A stretch of DNA of 64,000 nt from Balneatrix alpica DSM 16621 (GCF_000619885.1 NZ_KK211041.1:1-64000), one strand, 5' to 3'. Positions 6,690 through 15,532 are shown, counted from the stretch's first letter. The notes: generated by a model from the sequence alone, not told the origin. Numbers and translations are program-made.

Positions 6690-8357
6690 ATGTCTCGCTT
6701 TGATCACCGCAAGTATCGCCCCGCTCCCGTTATCGCTTTGCCTGACCGTCAGTGGCCTAACCGCACTCTGAGCCAGGCGCCACAATGGTGCGCCGTTGAT
6801 CTGCGTGATGGTAACCAGGCATTGGTTGAACCGATGAATGTTGAGCAGAAAACGCGGATGTGGGAACTGCTGGTCAAGCTTGGCTTCAAGCATATTGAGG
6901 TGGGGTTTCCGGCAGCCTCCCAGCCGGATTTTGATTTCGTCCGTTTGCTGATAGAGGAAAACCGCATCCCCGAAGATGTCACCATTCAGGTACTGGTGCA
7001 GGCACGGGAAGAGCTGATTGCCCGTACCTATGAATCCTTACGTGGGGTGAAGCAGGCGATTGTGCATGTGTATAACTCCACCAACCCTACCCAGCGGCAG
7101 TATGTGTTTAATACCGATCGGGCCGGGGTAAAGGGCATTGCGGTTCAGGGGGCGCGCTGGGTGGCGGAATATGCACGGCAATATCCGCAGACTCAGTGGA
7201 GCTTTCAGTATTCCCCTGAAAGTTTTAGCTGCACTGAAGTCGACTTTGCCGTTGAGGTCTGTGATGCGGTTATTGCGCAATGGTTGCCAAGTCAGTGCCC
7301 GCTGATTATTAACCTGCCGGCCACCGTGGAGGTGAATACACCGAATGTGTTCGCCGACCAGGTGGAATGGTTCTGTCGTCATAGTCAGTACCGTCAACAC
7401 TACAGCCTCTCTATCCACACCCATAATGATCGTGGCTGCGCTGTGGCAGCCGCTGAACTGGCAGTATTGGCCGGGGCCGATCGCATTGAAGGCACCTTGC
7501 TGGGCAATGGTGAGCGCACCGGCAATATGGACTTGGTGACGATGGCGATGAACCTTTACAGCCAGGGGGTGGATCCAGGGTTAGATTTATCCGCGATGGA
7601 TGAAATCATCGCGACGGTGAGCGCCTGCACCCAGATTTCACTGCACCCCCGTCATCCCTATGCTGGAGAGTTGGTGTATACCGCCTTCTCCGGCAGTCAC
7701 CAGGATGCGATTCGTAAATGCCTGGCCGCCACCCGTGATCTGCCCTATTGGGATGTGGCTTATTTACCGATTGACCCGGCGGATCTGGGGCGCAGTTATG
7801 AGGCGGTGATTCGCATTAACAGTCAGTCAGGTAAGGGTGGTGTTAGCTATGTGTTGGAGCGGGACCGGGGCCTGCAACTACCCCGCTGGCTGCAAATTGA
7901 CTTTAGCCGCCGGGTGCAGGCGGAGGCGGAGGTGCGGAGTGCCGAGATCAGTGCTGAGCAGATTAGCGCACTGTTTGAGCAAGAGTATTTGCAGGTCAGT
8001 ACTGCGATTAAACGTTTCCATCTCGATCAGGATGCCCAGCACGAGCGCTTGCAGGTAGAGCTGGCGGCTAGCACGGGGAGCCTGTTACTGCAGGGCGAGG
8101 GTCAGGGCGCTTTGAGTGCTTTGGTGGATGCCTGGCAGCGTCATTATGGCGATAAAGTGGATGTGTTGGACTACGCTGAGCATGCCTTAACTCAGGGCAC
8201 TCAATCCCAGGCGGTGGCCTATATCCTCGCTGCGGTCAATGGTGAGCGGGTGATTGGGGTTGCCCAGGGACGGGATGTCGTCAGTGCCTCCCTGCAAGCG
8301 GTGGTGAATGCTGCCGAGCGGGCCAGACAGCAAGCCGCCATGCAGCAGAGTGCCTGA
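6690..8357 (+). CDS. leuA: 2-isopropylmalate synthase
   Basis: Condenses acetyl-CoA with 2-oxoisovalerate in the first committed step of leucine synthesis. I start at ATG 6690 (MSRFDHRKYRP), which gives 555 residues, the length of the long LeuA form; an in-frame ATG at 6579 lies in the presumed leader. The catalytic TIM barrel shows the DLRDGNQAL loop and the metal-binding HTHNDRGCAVA motif followed by GNGERTGN. The C-terminal part (about residues 430-550) is the LeuA allosteric domain that binds leucine. leuBCD are not nearby. A strong hairpin follows the stop. Confidence 0.95.
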   Translation: MSRFDHRKYRPAPVIALPDRQWPNRTLSQAPQWCAVDLRDGNQALVEPMNVEQKTRMWELLVKLGFKHIEVGFPAASQPDFDFVRLLIEENRIPEDVTIQVLVQAREELIARTYESLRGVKQAIVHVYNSTNPTQRQYVFNTDRAGVKGIAVQGARWVAEYARQYPQTQWSFQYSPESFSCTEVDFAVEVCDAVIAQWLPSQCPLIINLPATVEVNTPNVFADQVEWFCRHSQYRQHYSLSIHTHNDRGCAVAAAELAVLAGADRIEGTLLGNGERTGNMDLVTMAMNLYSQGVDPGLDLSAMDEIIATVSACTQISLHPRHPYAGELVYTAFSGSHQDAIRKCLAATRDLPYWDVAYLPIDPADLGRSYEAVIRINSQSGKGGVSYVLERDRGLQLPRWLQIDFSRRVQAEAEVRSAEISAEQISALFEQEYLQVSTAIKRFHLDQDAQHERLQVELAASTGSLLLQGEGQGALSALVDAWQRHYGDKVDVLDYAEHALTQGTQSQAVAYILAAVNGERVIGVAQGRDVVSASLQAVVNAAERARQQAAMQQSA

Positions 8358-8388
8358 GCGGCCGATATGTCCTAAGTAATCACCCCTT

Positions 8389-8412
8389 ACAACCCGGCAT
8401 CTGCCGGGTTGT
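8389..8412. terminator. Bidirectional hairpin between leuA and the convergent gene
   Basis: A perfect 11-bp stem, ACAACCCGGCA / TGCCGGGTTGT, with a 2-nt loop. It lies 31 bp after leuA and directly after the convergent minus-strand gene. There is no long T run on either side. Confidence 0.6.
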
Positions 8413-8416
8413 GAGT

Positions 8417-9007
8417 TTAGGAGGGGCTATCGCTATCGGTGGATGCCTGCTGCTTCAGTGCATCGGCTTCGGTGCAGGCTTTGAGTAAATGCTTAATTGC
8501 TTTAATCGAGCCTTCCGTCGAGTAAGCAAAGATACGCTCCACCCCCGGCAGGTTTTGTTGATCATAGTCGCTGGCAATAGCGATATAGGGATCGGCACGC
8601 TGTAAGTAGCGAATAAAGCCTTCGCCAATACGAGTGGTCATAAAGACATTGTTATCCTGGGGATCACTCTTGCCAAAAAAGTATTCGGTCTGGAAGTGCT
8701 CTTTGCGCAGTTGAAATTGCACTAACTTATTGCCGACGGAAATCGGCTTTTCGCTCTCAATCAGCACAAAAATCTGATTGTCTAACGGAGGGATGCAAAC
8801 CAGCGTGAGGCTGGTTTCCAGCCGGCCCGGCTCATTAGCCTGGAAGGTGGTAGTGAAAAAGCGTGGGCCGCCTTCCGCATGTTTTACTCCCACTCCCCAG
8901 GCGCCGTATTGCGCCAAGATTTCTAACTGATGATCAGCCGCGCGAAGCGTTGTGCTGACAATCAACATGTACCCGACCAGCAGGACTGCGCACCAAGCTC
9001 GCCACAT
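8417..9007 (-). CDS. Hypothetical periplasmic protein, first paralog of a tandem pair
   Basis: A 196-residue protein with a signal peptide (residues 1-23, cleavage near LRA-AD) and an AAGGAG box upstream of the start. It aligns along its whole length with the upstream neighbour. Both share a WGVGV/WFVGV segment, FFTTTF/YFATTP, NEPGR, a T-LVC segment, a motif like FIRYLQRADPYIAIA, and a C-terminal Cys after KHLLKA. The two shared cysteines could form a disulfide. I do not recognise the family. It is downstream in a two-gene operon produced by duplication. Confidence 0.7.
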   Translation of the reverse strand: MWRAWCAVLLVGYMLIVSTTLRAADHQLEILAQYGAWGVGVKHAEGGPRFFTTTFQANEPGRLETSLTLVCIPPLDNQIFVLIESEKPISVGNKLVQFQLRKEHFQTEYFFGKSDPQDNNVFMTTRIGEGFIRYLQRADPYIAIASDYDQQNLPGVERIFAYSTEGSIKAIKHLLKACTEADALKQQASTDSDSPS

Positions 9008-9051
9008 GGATTGCTCCTTCTTATTGTTATAGGTTGTTGTGATGAGGCCGC

Positions 9052-9603
9052 CTATTCAAAGCAGCGCTTCTTAAGGGTGTTAATGGCTTGGCGTGAGCCT
9101 TTGCCAGAGTAGGCCAGTAGCGCCTCTTGCCCTGACTCTGTTGCATATGCGAGGACAAAGTAGGGCGTGGATCGTTGAATGTATTCAATAAAATCAGCGT
9201 TTTTTGGTAAAAACAGGCTGATATTAGGGTCACTTGCCGAGAACTTGCGGAACAGATGTTGCTGTCGCAATGGCCCATTCAACGTCTCAAAGTGAACCAG
9301 TGTAGCACCTGCGGGTAAATAGTCCTGGCTTTCCACCAGGGCGAGCAAAGGCTCGGGTGCATCGGCTGGCATGCATACCAGGGTGAACTGGGTGCGCCCC
9401 CGGCCTGGCTCATTGCCCTGGGGTGTGGTGGCAAAATACTGGGCCTTGCCTGAGGTGTCATAGCGTACCCCAACAAACCAGTCCTGCTGCGTTTCAATCA
9501 ATTCATAGCGCTCTTCCTGGCTCTCGGCTTGGCTATTGAGAGGTAGCCAGGCTATTAGCCAGGCAAGGCAATAACACTTTATCGACAAAGCACGGTGACG
9601 CAT
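9052..9603 (-). CDS. Hypothetical periplasmic protein, second paralog of a tandem pair
   Basis: About 183 residues from ATG 9603 (a TTG lies one codon upstream). The signal peptide covers about residues 1-27 (LPLNSQAES). The body matches the neighbouring gene: WFVGVRYD, YFATTPQGNEPGR, TLVCMP, FIEYIQRSTPYFVLA, and a Cys close to the C-terminus (KKRCFE). The two genes are 44 bp apart on the same strand and have diverged well beyond recent duplication. Exported location is supported; function is not known. Confidence 0.7.
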   Translation of the reverse strand: MRHRALSIKCYCLAWLIAWLPLNSQAESQEERYELIETQQDWFVGVRYDTSGKAQYFATTPQGNEPGRGRTQFTLVCMPADAPEPLLALVESQDYLPAGATLVHFETLNGPLRQQHLFRKFSASDPNISLFLPKNADFIEYIQRSTPYFVLAYATESGQEALLAYSGKGSRQAINTLKKRCFE

Positions 9604-9812
9604 CAAACGCCTCTACTAGCTGGCTTAACGACCAAGCCAGCAGTCTAGCATGCTTTCCTTAGTGGCAGATGTAGTAAGGCGGGTGGAGTTATTTGTATCT
9701 ACATGGATTTATTTTTGTGTACAAAAATGCCTTGATATTGAGAATATTTAAGTTGATTATGTTCATCAAAAGTTAAACGAATGTTGTTAGTGATGGCTTG
9801 TCGAGGTAAATC

Positions 9813-11426
9813 GTGAACGCAGAGCAGCTTCGCCCCCAAATCAGAGCGGGTTTAACCCTGACTGGCGCTATGGGCCCAGGATATGAGCAAATTCTTAGCG
9901 AACCCGCGTTGGACTTTCTGCGTCAGTTAGTCGAACGCTTTGCTCCCTATCGCACACGTTTACTGCAGGCCAGAGAGCAGCAACAGGCACGCTATGATGC
10001 GGGGGAGTTACCGGGTTTTCGAGCGGATACTCAAGCGATTCGGCAGGATACTAGCTGGCGAGTAGCTCCTATCCCGGCAGATTTGTTGGATCGTCGAGTA
10101 GAAATAACCGGCCCAGTCGAGCGTAAGATGGTGATTAATGCACTGAACTCGGGCGCCAAGGTATTCATGTGCTGTTTTGAGGATGCTACCGCACCTACTT
10201 GGGCCAATATGGTGGAAGGGCAAATCAATCTGCGTGATGCCAATCGTGGTGAACTCAGCTATCAGAGCCCAGATGGTAAGCATTATGCCTTGCAGGCTAA
10301 TCCGGCGGTGTTAATTGCCAGGCCTAGGGGGCTGCATCTGGATGAGCGTCATATTCAATATCAAGGGGAGAGTATTCCCGGTTGCTTGATGGACTTTGCT
10401 CTCTATTTTGTACACAACTATCAAGCTAGATTGGCTAAAGGTACTGGAGTCTATTACTACCTACCCAAGCTACAGACCATGGAAGAAGCGAAGTGGTGGG
10501 AGGCCGTATTTTGTTTTACGGAGGACTTCTTCCAGGTTGCGCGCGGTAGTATCCGTGCCACGGTTCTGATTGAGACCCTGCCGGCGGTGTTCCAGATGGA
10601 GGAAATGCTTTACGTCATGCGTGAGCATATCGTGGCGATGAACTGTGGCCGCTGGGACTATATCTTCAGTTACATCAAAACTCTGCGTCAGCATCCAGAC
10701 CGCATCTTGCCAGACCGGCATAGCCTGGGGATGGATAAACCCTTCCTCAATGCTTATTCACGCTTGCTAATCCAGACCACCCACCGTCGTGGTGCCCTGG
10801 CGATGGGAGGGATGGCGGCTTTTATTCCCAGCAAAGACCCGCAACAAATGCAGCAGGTATTGGCCAAGGTGCGTGCAGATAAGGAATTAGAAGCGCGTAA
10901 TGGTCATGACGGTACTTGGGTGGCGCATCCTGGTTTGGTCAGCACCGCGATGGCGGTATTTGACCGTCATCTGGGGGAGCGTCCCAATCAGTTGGATAAG
11001 CTGCGCAGTGAAGATGCGCCTATCCGAGCAGAGGATTTGTTGCAGCCCTGTGACGGGCCAAAAGATGAAGCGGGGATGCGCAAAAATATCCGGGTGGCGC
11101 TGCAATATATCGAGGCTTGGATTTCCGGTAAGGGCTGTGTGCCCATCTATGGTTTGATGGAAGACGCCGCCACCGCTGAAATCTCCCGTACTGCACTTTG
11201 GCAGTGGCTCAAGCATGGGGTGTGCTTGGACGATGGTCGTCCTGTTACGGTGGCGCTGTTCCAGCAACTGCTGCAGGAGGAGATGCAAGGTTTGGCGCAG
11301 GAGCTGGGGGCTGAACGCATGGCCCAGAGTCGCTTTGACCAGGCGCAGGTACTCTTTGCTGAGCTAACCTGCGCCCCGCAGTTGGCAGACTTTTTGACCC
11401 TGCCGGGGTATCGCTACCTCGCCTGA
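9813..11426 (+). CDS. aceB: Malate synthase A
   Basis: Condenses glyoxylate with acetyl-CoA to malate in the glyoxylate shunt, needed for growth on acetate and fatty acids. The 537-residue length and the motifs MVINALNSGAK, CCFEDATAPTW, RGLHLDE and NCGRWDYIFS match the A form of malate synthase. The start is GTG 9813 after a GAGGTAA box. The upstream region (9700-9790) is AT-rich and probably holds the promoter. Isocitrate lyase is not in the window, and the next gene is a convergent TetR regulator 3 bp away. Confidence 0.95.
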   Translation: MNAEQLRPQIRAGLTLTGAMGPGYEQILSEPALDFLRQLVERFAPYRTRLLQAREQQQARYDAGELPGFRADTQAIRQDTSWRVAPIPADLLDRRVEITGPVERKMVINALNSGAKVFMCCFEDATAPTWANMVEGQINLRDANRGELSYQSPDGKHYALQANPAVLIARPRGLHLDERHIQYQGESIPGCLMDFALYFVHNYQARLAKGTGVYYYLPKLQTMEEAKWWEAVFCFTEDFFQVARGSIRATVLIETLPAVFQMEEMLYVMREHIVAMNCGRWDYIFSYIKTLRQHPDRILPDRHSLGMDKPFLNAYSRLLIQTTHRRGALAMGGMAAFIPSKDPQQMQQVLAKVRADKELEARNGHDGTWVAHPGLVSTAMAVFDRHLGERPNQLDKLRSEDAPIRAEDLLQPCDGPKDEAGMRKNIRVALQYIEAWISGKGCVPIYGLMEDAATAEISRTALWQWLKHGVCLDDGRPVTVALFQQLLQEEMQGLAQELGAERMAQSRFDQAQVLFAELTCAPQLADFLTLPGYRYLA

Positions 11427-11429
11427 TAT

Positions 11430-12047
11430 TTAGGTGCTAACCGGAAGATCACAGCCACGCAAGACTAACCGGGTGATCAGGCGAGTTGCTTCGTCAAAGT
11501 CCTGTTCATCCAGGCGTGGCTTACCCAGGGCGGCGCAAATCTGCCACTCAAAGTCAGCATAGGTTTGGGTGGCAGCCCAGATGGTAAAGAGTAAGTGATG
11601 GGCGCTAACTTTTGCCATCCGTCCCTGGGCCACCCAGTTGTCGATACAGGCGGCTAGTTGCTGGGTTTGCTGGTTGAGTTGAGTCATCACCTCCTCCGGC
11701 ATGTGGGGGGCGCCATGCATGATTTCATTGGCGAAAACCTTGGAGGCAAAGGGATAGTCGCGGGAGATCCGTACCTTGGCGCGAATATAGGCGGAGAGAG
11801 CCTTAACCGGGTCCTCCGGATTGTCCTCAAATGGACGAGATGCCTCGAGTAAGGGTTCGACCAGGCTCTCCAAGACCGAGCGATAAAGGTTCTCTTTGGT
11901 TTTGAAGTAGTAATAAATATTGGTTTTCGGCAGGCCAGAGAGTTTGGCCACATCCAGGGTTTTGGTGGCGGCATAGCCTTTATCAGCAAAGACTTGGCTG
12001 GCCGCTTGCAGAATGATCTGCTCGTTTTTTTCACGAATTCTAGACAT
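11430..12047 (-). CDS. TetR-family regulator, RutR-like
   Basis: About 205 residues from ATG 12047; a GTG at 12059 is an alternative start. The N-terminal TetR helix-turn-helix (AASQVFADKGYAATKTLDVA, then GLPKTNIYYYFKTKENLYRSVL) precedes a RutR-type ligand domain with FASKVFANEIMHGAPHM and FTIWAATQTYADFEWQI. The same signatures occur in the second regulator at 45.7 kb. A perfect 16-bp palindrome (12099-12114) sits between this gene and moaA and is a natural operator for it. RutR of E. coli senses uracil; the ligand here is unknown. Confidence 0.85.
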   Translation of the reverse strand: MSRIREKNEQIILQAASQVFADKGYAATKTLDVAKLSGLPKTNIYYYFKTKENLYRSVLESLVEPLLEASRPFEDNPEDPVKALSAYIRAKVRISRDYPFASKVFANEIMHGAPHMPEEVMTQLNQQTQQLAACIDNWVAQGRMAKVSAHHLLFTIWAATQTYADFEWQICAALGKPRLDEQDFDEATRLITRLVLRGCDLPVST

Positions 12048-12098
12048 GCAAAGCTTCACACCTTAGCTGGGCGCTCGAAAGCGCACAGAGTACTCGGT

Positions 12099-12114
12099 TT
12101 GACTCCCGAGTCAA
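12099..12114. promoter_or_regulatory. Palindromic operator, probably of the RutR-like regulator
   Basis: TTGACTC-CC-GAGTCAA is a perfect 7+7 palindrome with a 2-bp centre, 52 bp before the regulator's start and 67 bp before moaA. It has the same architecture and outer bases as the RutR consensus TTGACCA-N2-TGGTCAA. Confidence 0.7.
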
Positions 12115-12180
12115 TTGTGACAAAGGCTTGTTCTGCTCAAGATCAAGCCACGGTTAAGGGGGGGAGGTAAGGAGTATTCG

Positions 12181-13188
12181 ATGGAGCAGGCCAATAGGTT
12201 GATAGATCGCTGGGGGCGTCAGATTAATTATGTGCGCCTATCGGTGACAGACCGCTGTGACTTCCGCTGCCACTACTGCATGGCGGAAGAGATGACCTTT
12301 CTGCCCCGCGAACAGGTGCTGAGCCTGGAGGAAATTGCCCTCTTGGCGGAGGTGCTGGTGGAGCTAGGGGTGACCAAACTGCGTATTACCGGTGGGGAAC
12401 CATTGGTCCGGCGTAATCTGGGTTGGTTATTACAACGCCTGGGGCAGTTAAAGGCGCGTGGCCTGCGTGAGTTGGTCTTGACCACTAATGGCTCACAATT
12501 AGCGCGGATGGCGGCCGAGTTGAAAGAGGCAGGGGTGGATCGCCTCAACATCAGTCTGGATACGCTTGATCCCGTTGCTTTTCGTCAGCTGACTCGCAAA
12601 GGCGATTTGTCCCAAGTGCTGGCGGGGCTTGAGGCGGCGCGCCAACAGGGCTTTAAACGCATTAAACTCAACACCGTGGTGCAGCAAGGGGTGAATGAGC
12701 AGCAGATCCTACCCTTGGTGGCCTTTGCCCGGCGGCAAGGATTCGATATCAGTTTTATCGAGGAAATGCCGTTGGGACAGATGCAAAGCAGCTATAGTCG
12801 CAGTCAGCATTTTTTTGACTCTGACCAGGTATTACAGCTGTTGAACCAGCACTATGCCTTACAGCCTAGCCCTTACCGCAGCGGTGGTCCGGCGCGTTAT
12901 TACAGCTTTGCCGATAGTGCCTCTTTAGTGGGCTTAATCTCTCCTTACAGCCATAACTTTTGTGCGGACTGCAATCGAGTAAGAGTGACCGCTGAAGGAC
13001 AATTAGTGCTCTGCCTTGGCAATGAGCAGGCATTGGACTTGCGTGGCACCCTGCGTGCTTACCCCGGTGATAAAGCAGCGTTAAAGCAACGGTTGCTGCA
13101 AGCGATGCAAATAAAGCCCGAACGTCATAATTTCAGCCATACTGATGAGGTACAGGTTGTGCGTTTTATGAATATGACCGGGGGCTAA
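12181..13188 (+). CDS. moaA: GTP 3',8-cyclase (molybdenum cofactor synthesis)
   Basis: A radical SAM enzyme that, with MoaC, converts GTP to cyclic pyranopterin monophosphate in Moco synthesis. The radical SAM cluster is C26-x3-C30-x2-C33 (CDFRCHYC), and the second 4Fe-4S cluster that binds GTP uses C261, C264 and C278. The essential C-terminal Gly-Gly is present (MTGG). Length 335 residues is normal. A GGGAGGTAAGGAG region precedes the start. It is divergent from the RutR-like regulator and may be controlled by the shared palindrome. No other Moco gene is close. Confidence 0.95.
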   Translation: MEQANRLIDRWGRQINYVRLSVTDRCDFRCHYCMAEEMTFLPREQVLSLEEIALLAEVLVELGVTKLRITGGEPLVRRNLGWLLQRLGQLKARGLRELVLTTNGSQLARMAAELKEAGVDRLNISLDTLDPVAFRQLTRKGDLSQVLAGLEAARQQGFKRIKLNTVVQQGVNEQQILPLVAFARRQGFDISFIEEMPLGQMQSSYSRSQHFFDSDQVLQLLNQHYALQPSPYRSGGPARYYSFADSASLVGLISPYSHNFCADCNRVRVTAEGQLVLCLGNEQALDLRGTLRAYPGDKAALKQRLLQAMQIKPERHNFSHTDEVQVVRFMNMTGG

Positions 13189-13211
13189 CCACCCCCTAGG
13201 GGGAGGAAGGG

Positions 13212-13718
13212 ATGCAGATAATGACTACCTCGCGTTTGAGCCTGACGCATCTGGAGACCGAGGATGCCGACTTTATTCTGACCCTGATGAATGATGCGGA
13301 CTGTATTCGTCATATTGGCGATAAGCGAATACATACCTTGGCCCAGGCTGAGGACTATATCGAAAAGGGGCCGCTAGCCAGCTATGCCCGGTTTGGTTTT
13401 GGCTTATATAAGGTCAGTTTGCGCTCAGGGATGGCTGTTGGAATTTGCGGTTTGCTCCGCCGTGAAGGAATGAGCGATGTCGAAATCGGCTACGCCTTAC
13501 TGCCTCAGCATCGTGGTAAAGGCTATGCCCGTGAGGCCTGTCAGGCGGTGCTGAAGTATGGTTATCAACAGTTGGGGCTAAACAAAATTGTGGCCATTGT
13601 CAGTGAGGGCAACTTGCCCTCCGAGTATCTATTGCAGCGCCTGGGGCTACGTTATCAACAACATCTAGCCTTGTTCGCTGGAGAGCCACCGGTACAGTTG
13701 TTTGTGCCCATTCATTAG
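13212..13718 (+). CDS. GNAT-family N-acetyltransferase (RimJ/RimL type)
   Basis: A 168-residue protein with the layout of RimJ/RimL-like acetyltransferases: the TSRLSLTHLETEDADFIL start, the acetyl-CoA loop QHRGKGYAREACQAVLKYGY and the closing strand LGLNKIVAIVSEGN. These enzymes acetylate N-termini or small amines, and the substrate cannot be predicted. Two ATG codons (13212 and 13221) compete; the second has better spacing from the GGAGGAAGG box. It lies 23 bp after moaA and may be co-transcribed with it. Confidence 0.85.
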   Translation: MQIMTTSRLSLTHLETEDADFILTLMNDADCIRHIGDKRIHTLAQAEDYIEKGPLASYARFGFGLYKVSLRSGMAVGICGLLRREGMSDVEIGYALLPQHRGKGYAREACQAVLKYGYQQLGLNKIVAIVSEGNLPSEYLLQRLGLRYQQHLALFAGEPPVQLFVPIH

Positions 13719-13766
13719 CTTGGCATGACAGTGCCTCGCCACAGGAGGGCTGATCCAGCCAGTGGT

Positions 13767-14468
13767 TTAGCCCGCATGCGCTAAAGGATGGGCAATGTGG
13801 TAGCGATAGCCGACTCCACGCACAGTTTCCAGCCATTGGCGGGGATGTCCTGCTAATTGCAGTTTCCTACGTAAGTTACTCATATGCATATCCAGGGTGC
13901 GGTCATAGCGGCTGAAAGCGCGGTTTAGCACTTGCTGATAGAGCAAGTTTTTCGACAAGGCTTCACCCTGGTTTTCCAACAGTACCGCCAGTAGGCGAAA
14001 CTCTGTATCGGTTAGCGCTAAAGGCTGGCCTCTCCATAAGCAGACAAAATCACGACACTGTAAAACCAGTTCACCAACCTGCAGTACGGGGGATGAGTGG
14101 CGGAGTCTGGTCTGCTTTTCCATCTCGACTTTCCTTAATAAAGCTTCAATGTGACTAATGAGTTCGGCGCTGCTGCAGGGTGAGGCAAAGTCTATGTTTT
14201 CAGTTGCATATTCTTCGCTGATTGGCGGCTCAGTCAGCATGAGGATGGGGCAGGAGAGACGGCGGCGGAGGCGGTTCAGTAGATTGAGATCCTGCTGAGC
14301 TGGTAGCTGAGGGTTCAACACAATCAGGTCATAGTGACCACTGTAGGCTGCTAACAGTGCGGCTTGGGCATCGCGGCGTTGCACCAGATGGTGGCCAAGG
14401 CGTCTTAACAGGGGCTGTAAAGACTCGCCTAGGTGAGGGTCAGTATCCAGGAGTAAGAGATCAGCCAT
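13767..14468 (-). CDS. OmpR-family response regulator with a degenerate receiver
   Basis: About 233 residues from ATG 14468 (MADLLLLDTDP). The receiver domain (residues 1-115) lacks key residues. The phosphate-accepting Asp is Asn52 (YDLIVLNPQLP), the acidic pair is DT rather than DD, and the conserved Lys-Pro is replaced (FASPCSS). The C-terminal winged helix (LTDTEFRLLAVLLENQGEALS, then RYDRTLDMHMSNLRRKL and VRGVGYRY) is normal. It is an orphan with no kinase nearby and is divergent from the TonB operon, so it may act without phosphorylation. Confidence 0.85.
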   Translation of the reverse strand: MADLLLLDTDPHLGESLQPLLRRLGHHLVQRRDAQAALLAAYSGHYDLIVLNPQLPAQQDLNLLNRLRRRLSCPILMLTEPPISEEYATENIDFASPCSSAELISHIEALLRKVEMEKQTRLRHSSPVLQVGELVLQCRDFVCLWRGQPLALTDTEFRLLAVLLENQGEALSKNLLYQQVLNRAFSRYDRTLDMHMSNLRRKLQLAGHPRQWLETVRGVGYRYHIAHPLAHAG

Positions 14469-14655
14469 ATTCTTCCACAAACCTTTTTCCACAAAGCGCT
14501 TCTTTAACAAAGCAAGGTACCTACAGCCGCTGAGCGACTAGGTGAGTGTCATCCGTCGTGGTATCCGCTGGCGTAACCCGGCTTTGCCATAGAGCAAAGG
14601 GACGGCTGTTACGAGTGTAAAGACGGTGGTCTTAGTGAGTTTGTTAAAACTAAAA

Positions 14656-14674
14656 TATAATTATTATCAATTCT
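14656..14674 (+). promoter_or_regulatory. Probable Fur box upstream of the TonB operon
   Basis: TATAATTATTATCAATTCT matches the 19-bp Fur consensus GATAATGATAATCATTATC at 12 positions and lies 19 bp before the first gene of an ExbB-ExbD-TonB operon, where iron control is expected. Confidence 0.55.
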
Positions 14675-14692
14675 ATTAGCCTTTTTGATGTT

Positions 14693-15532
14693 ATGGAACC
14701 TCAGACTGTGGGCATTTACTCTAATCGGCGCAGGGGGATGGACTCCTGCTCGCCATGGCCGCTATGCAAATTTCCGTCTTTGATCTTGCTGGGTTTAGCA
14801 ATGAGTGGCTTAGCGATCACTACCACTCAGGCACAACAGTTGCCGCAGTTGAGTCAGCAAGTGGAGCAGGCACATCAGCAGAGTCAGCAATTGCAGCAGC
14901 AAATCGACCAGAGCAGTGCCGAAACATTAGCGGCGCAAGCCGAATATGAGCGTTTGCAACAAGCGCTGGAGTTGGGCCAAGCCTATAGCGAGCAGTTGCA
15001 AAAGCGTCTGCAGCAACAACAGCAAGAGCTGGTGGATGTACAAACTCAGTTGGATTCGCTGGCGGGCAGTCAGCAGGCTTTGCTGCCCTTGTTGTTAAAA
15101 ATGGAAAAGAGTTTGGCGCGCAGTCTGGCCGTGGATATTCCTTTTCAGCAGCAGGAGCGCCAGCAACGCCTGACAGACTTACAACAGAGTCTGTGGCAGG
15201 CCGATATTAGTCTGGCTGAGCAATATCGGTTGGTGTTGGATGCTTATCGTTTTGAAGTGGATTTAAGTCGTCAGTTCAGTGCCTGGCAGGGTGTGCTAGA
15301 GCAACAACAGCAGCAACGTCAGGTCAATTATCTGCGCCTGGGGCGCTTGGGTTGGTACTACCAAACGCTGGATGGTCAGCACAGTGGTTATTGGCAAGCA
15401 GGGCAGGGCTGGCAGCCGCTACCAGCAGAGTTCAACTCTGCCATTAGCCAGGGCTTAAAAGTGGCGTGGCAGCAGGCCAGTCCAGAACTGCTGAAACTTC
15501 CCTTAGCCAACCACCAGGAGGTTAGCCAATGA
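14693..15532 (+). CDS. DUF3450 protein of the TonB system
   Basis: Up to 279 residues. An N-terminal signal sequence (hydrophobic LILLGLAMSGLAITTTQAQQ) is followed by a long coiled coil extremely rich in Gln (about residues 45-125), then a compact C-terminal part. DUF3450 proteins are periplasmic and are found as the first gene of TonB/ExbB operons, as here. They probably help the TonB2-type energising complex. The start is uncertain: ATG 14693 has no clear ribosome binding site and ATG 14738 is an alternative. It overlaps the next gene by 4 nt. Confidence 0.8.
   Translation: MEPQTVGIYSNRRRGMDSCSPWPLCKFPSLILLGLAMSGLAITTTQAQQLPQLSQQVEQAHQQSQQLQQQIDQSSAETLAAQAEYERLQQALELGQAYSEQLQKRLQQQQQELVDVQTQLDSLAGSQQALLPLLLKMEKSLARSLAVDIPFQQQERQQRLTDLQQSLWQADISLAEQYRLVLDAYRFEVDLSRQFSAWQGVLEQQQQQRQVNYLRLGRLGWYYQTLDGQHSGYWQAGQGWQPLPAEFNSAISQGLKVAWQQASPELLKLPLANHQEVSQ

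Noticed and set aside
6600-6690. A tRNA-like fold before leuA
   Set aside because: The stems do not form a cloverleaf and there is no T-loop consensus.
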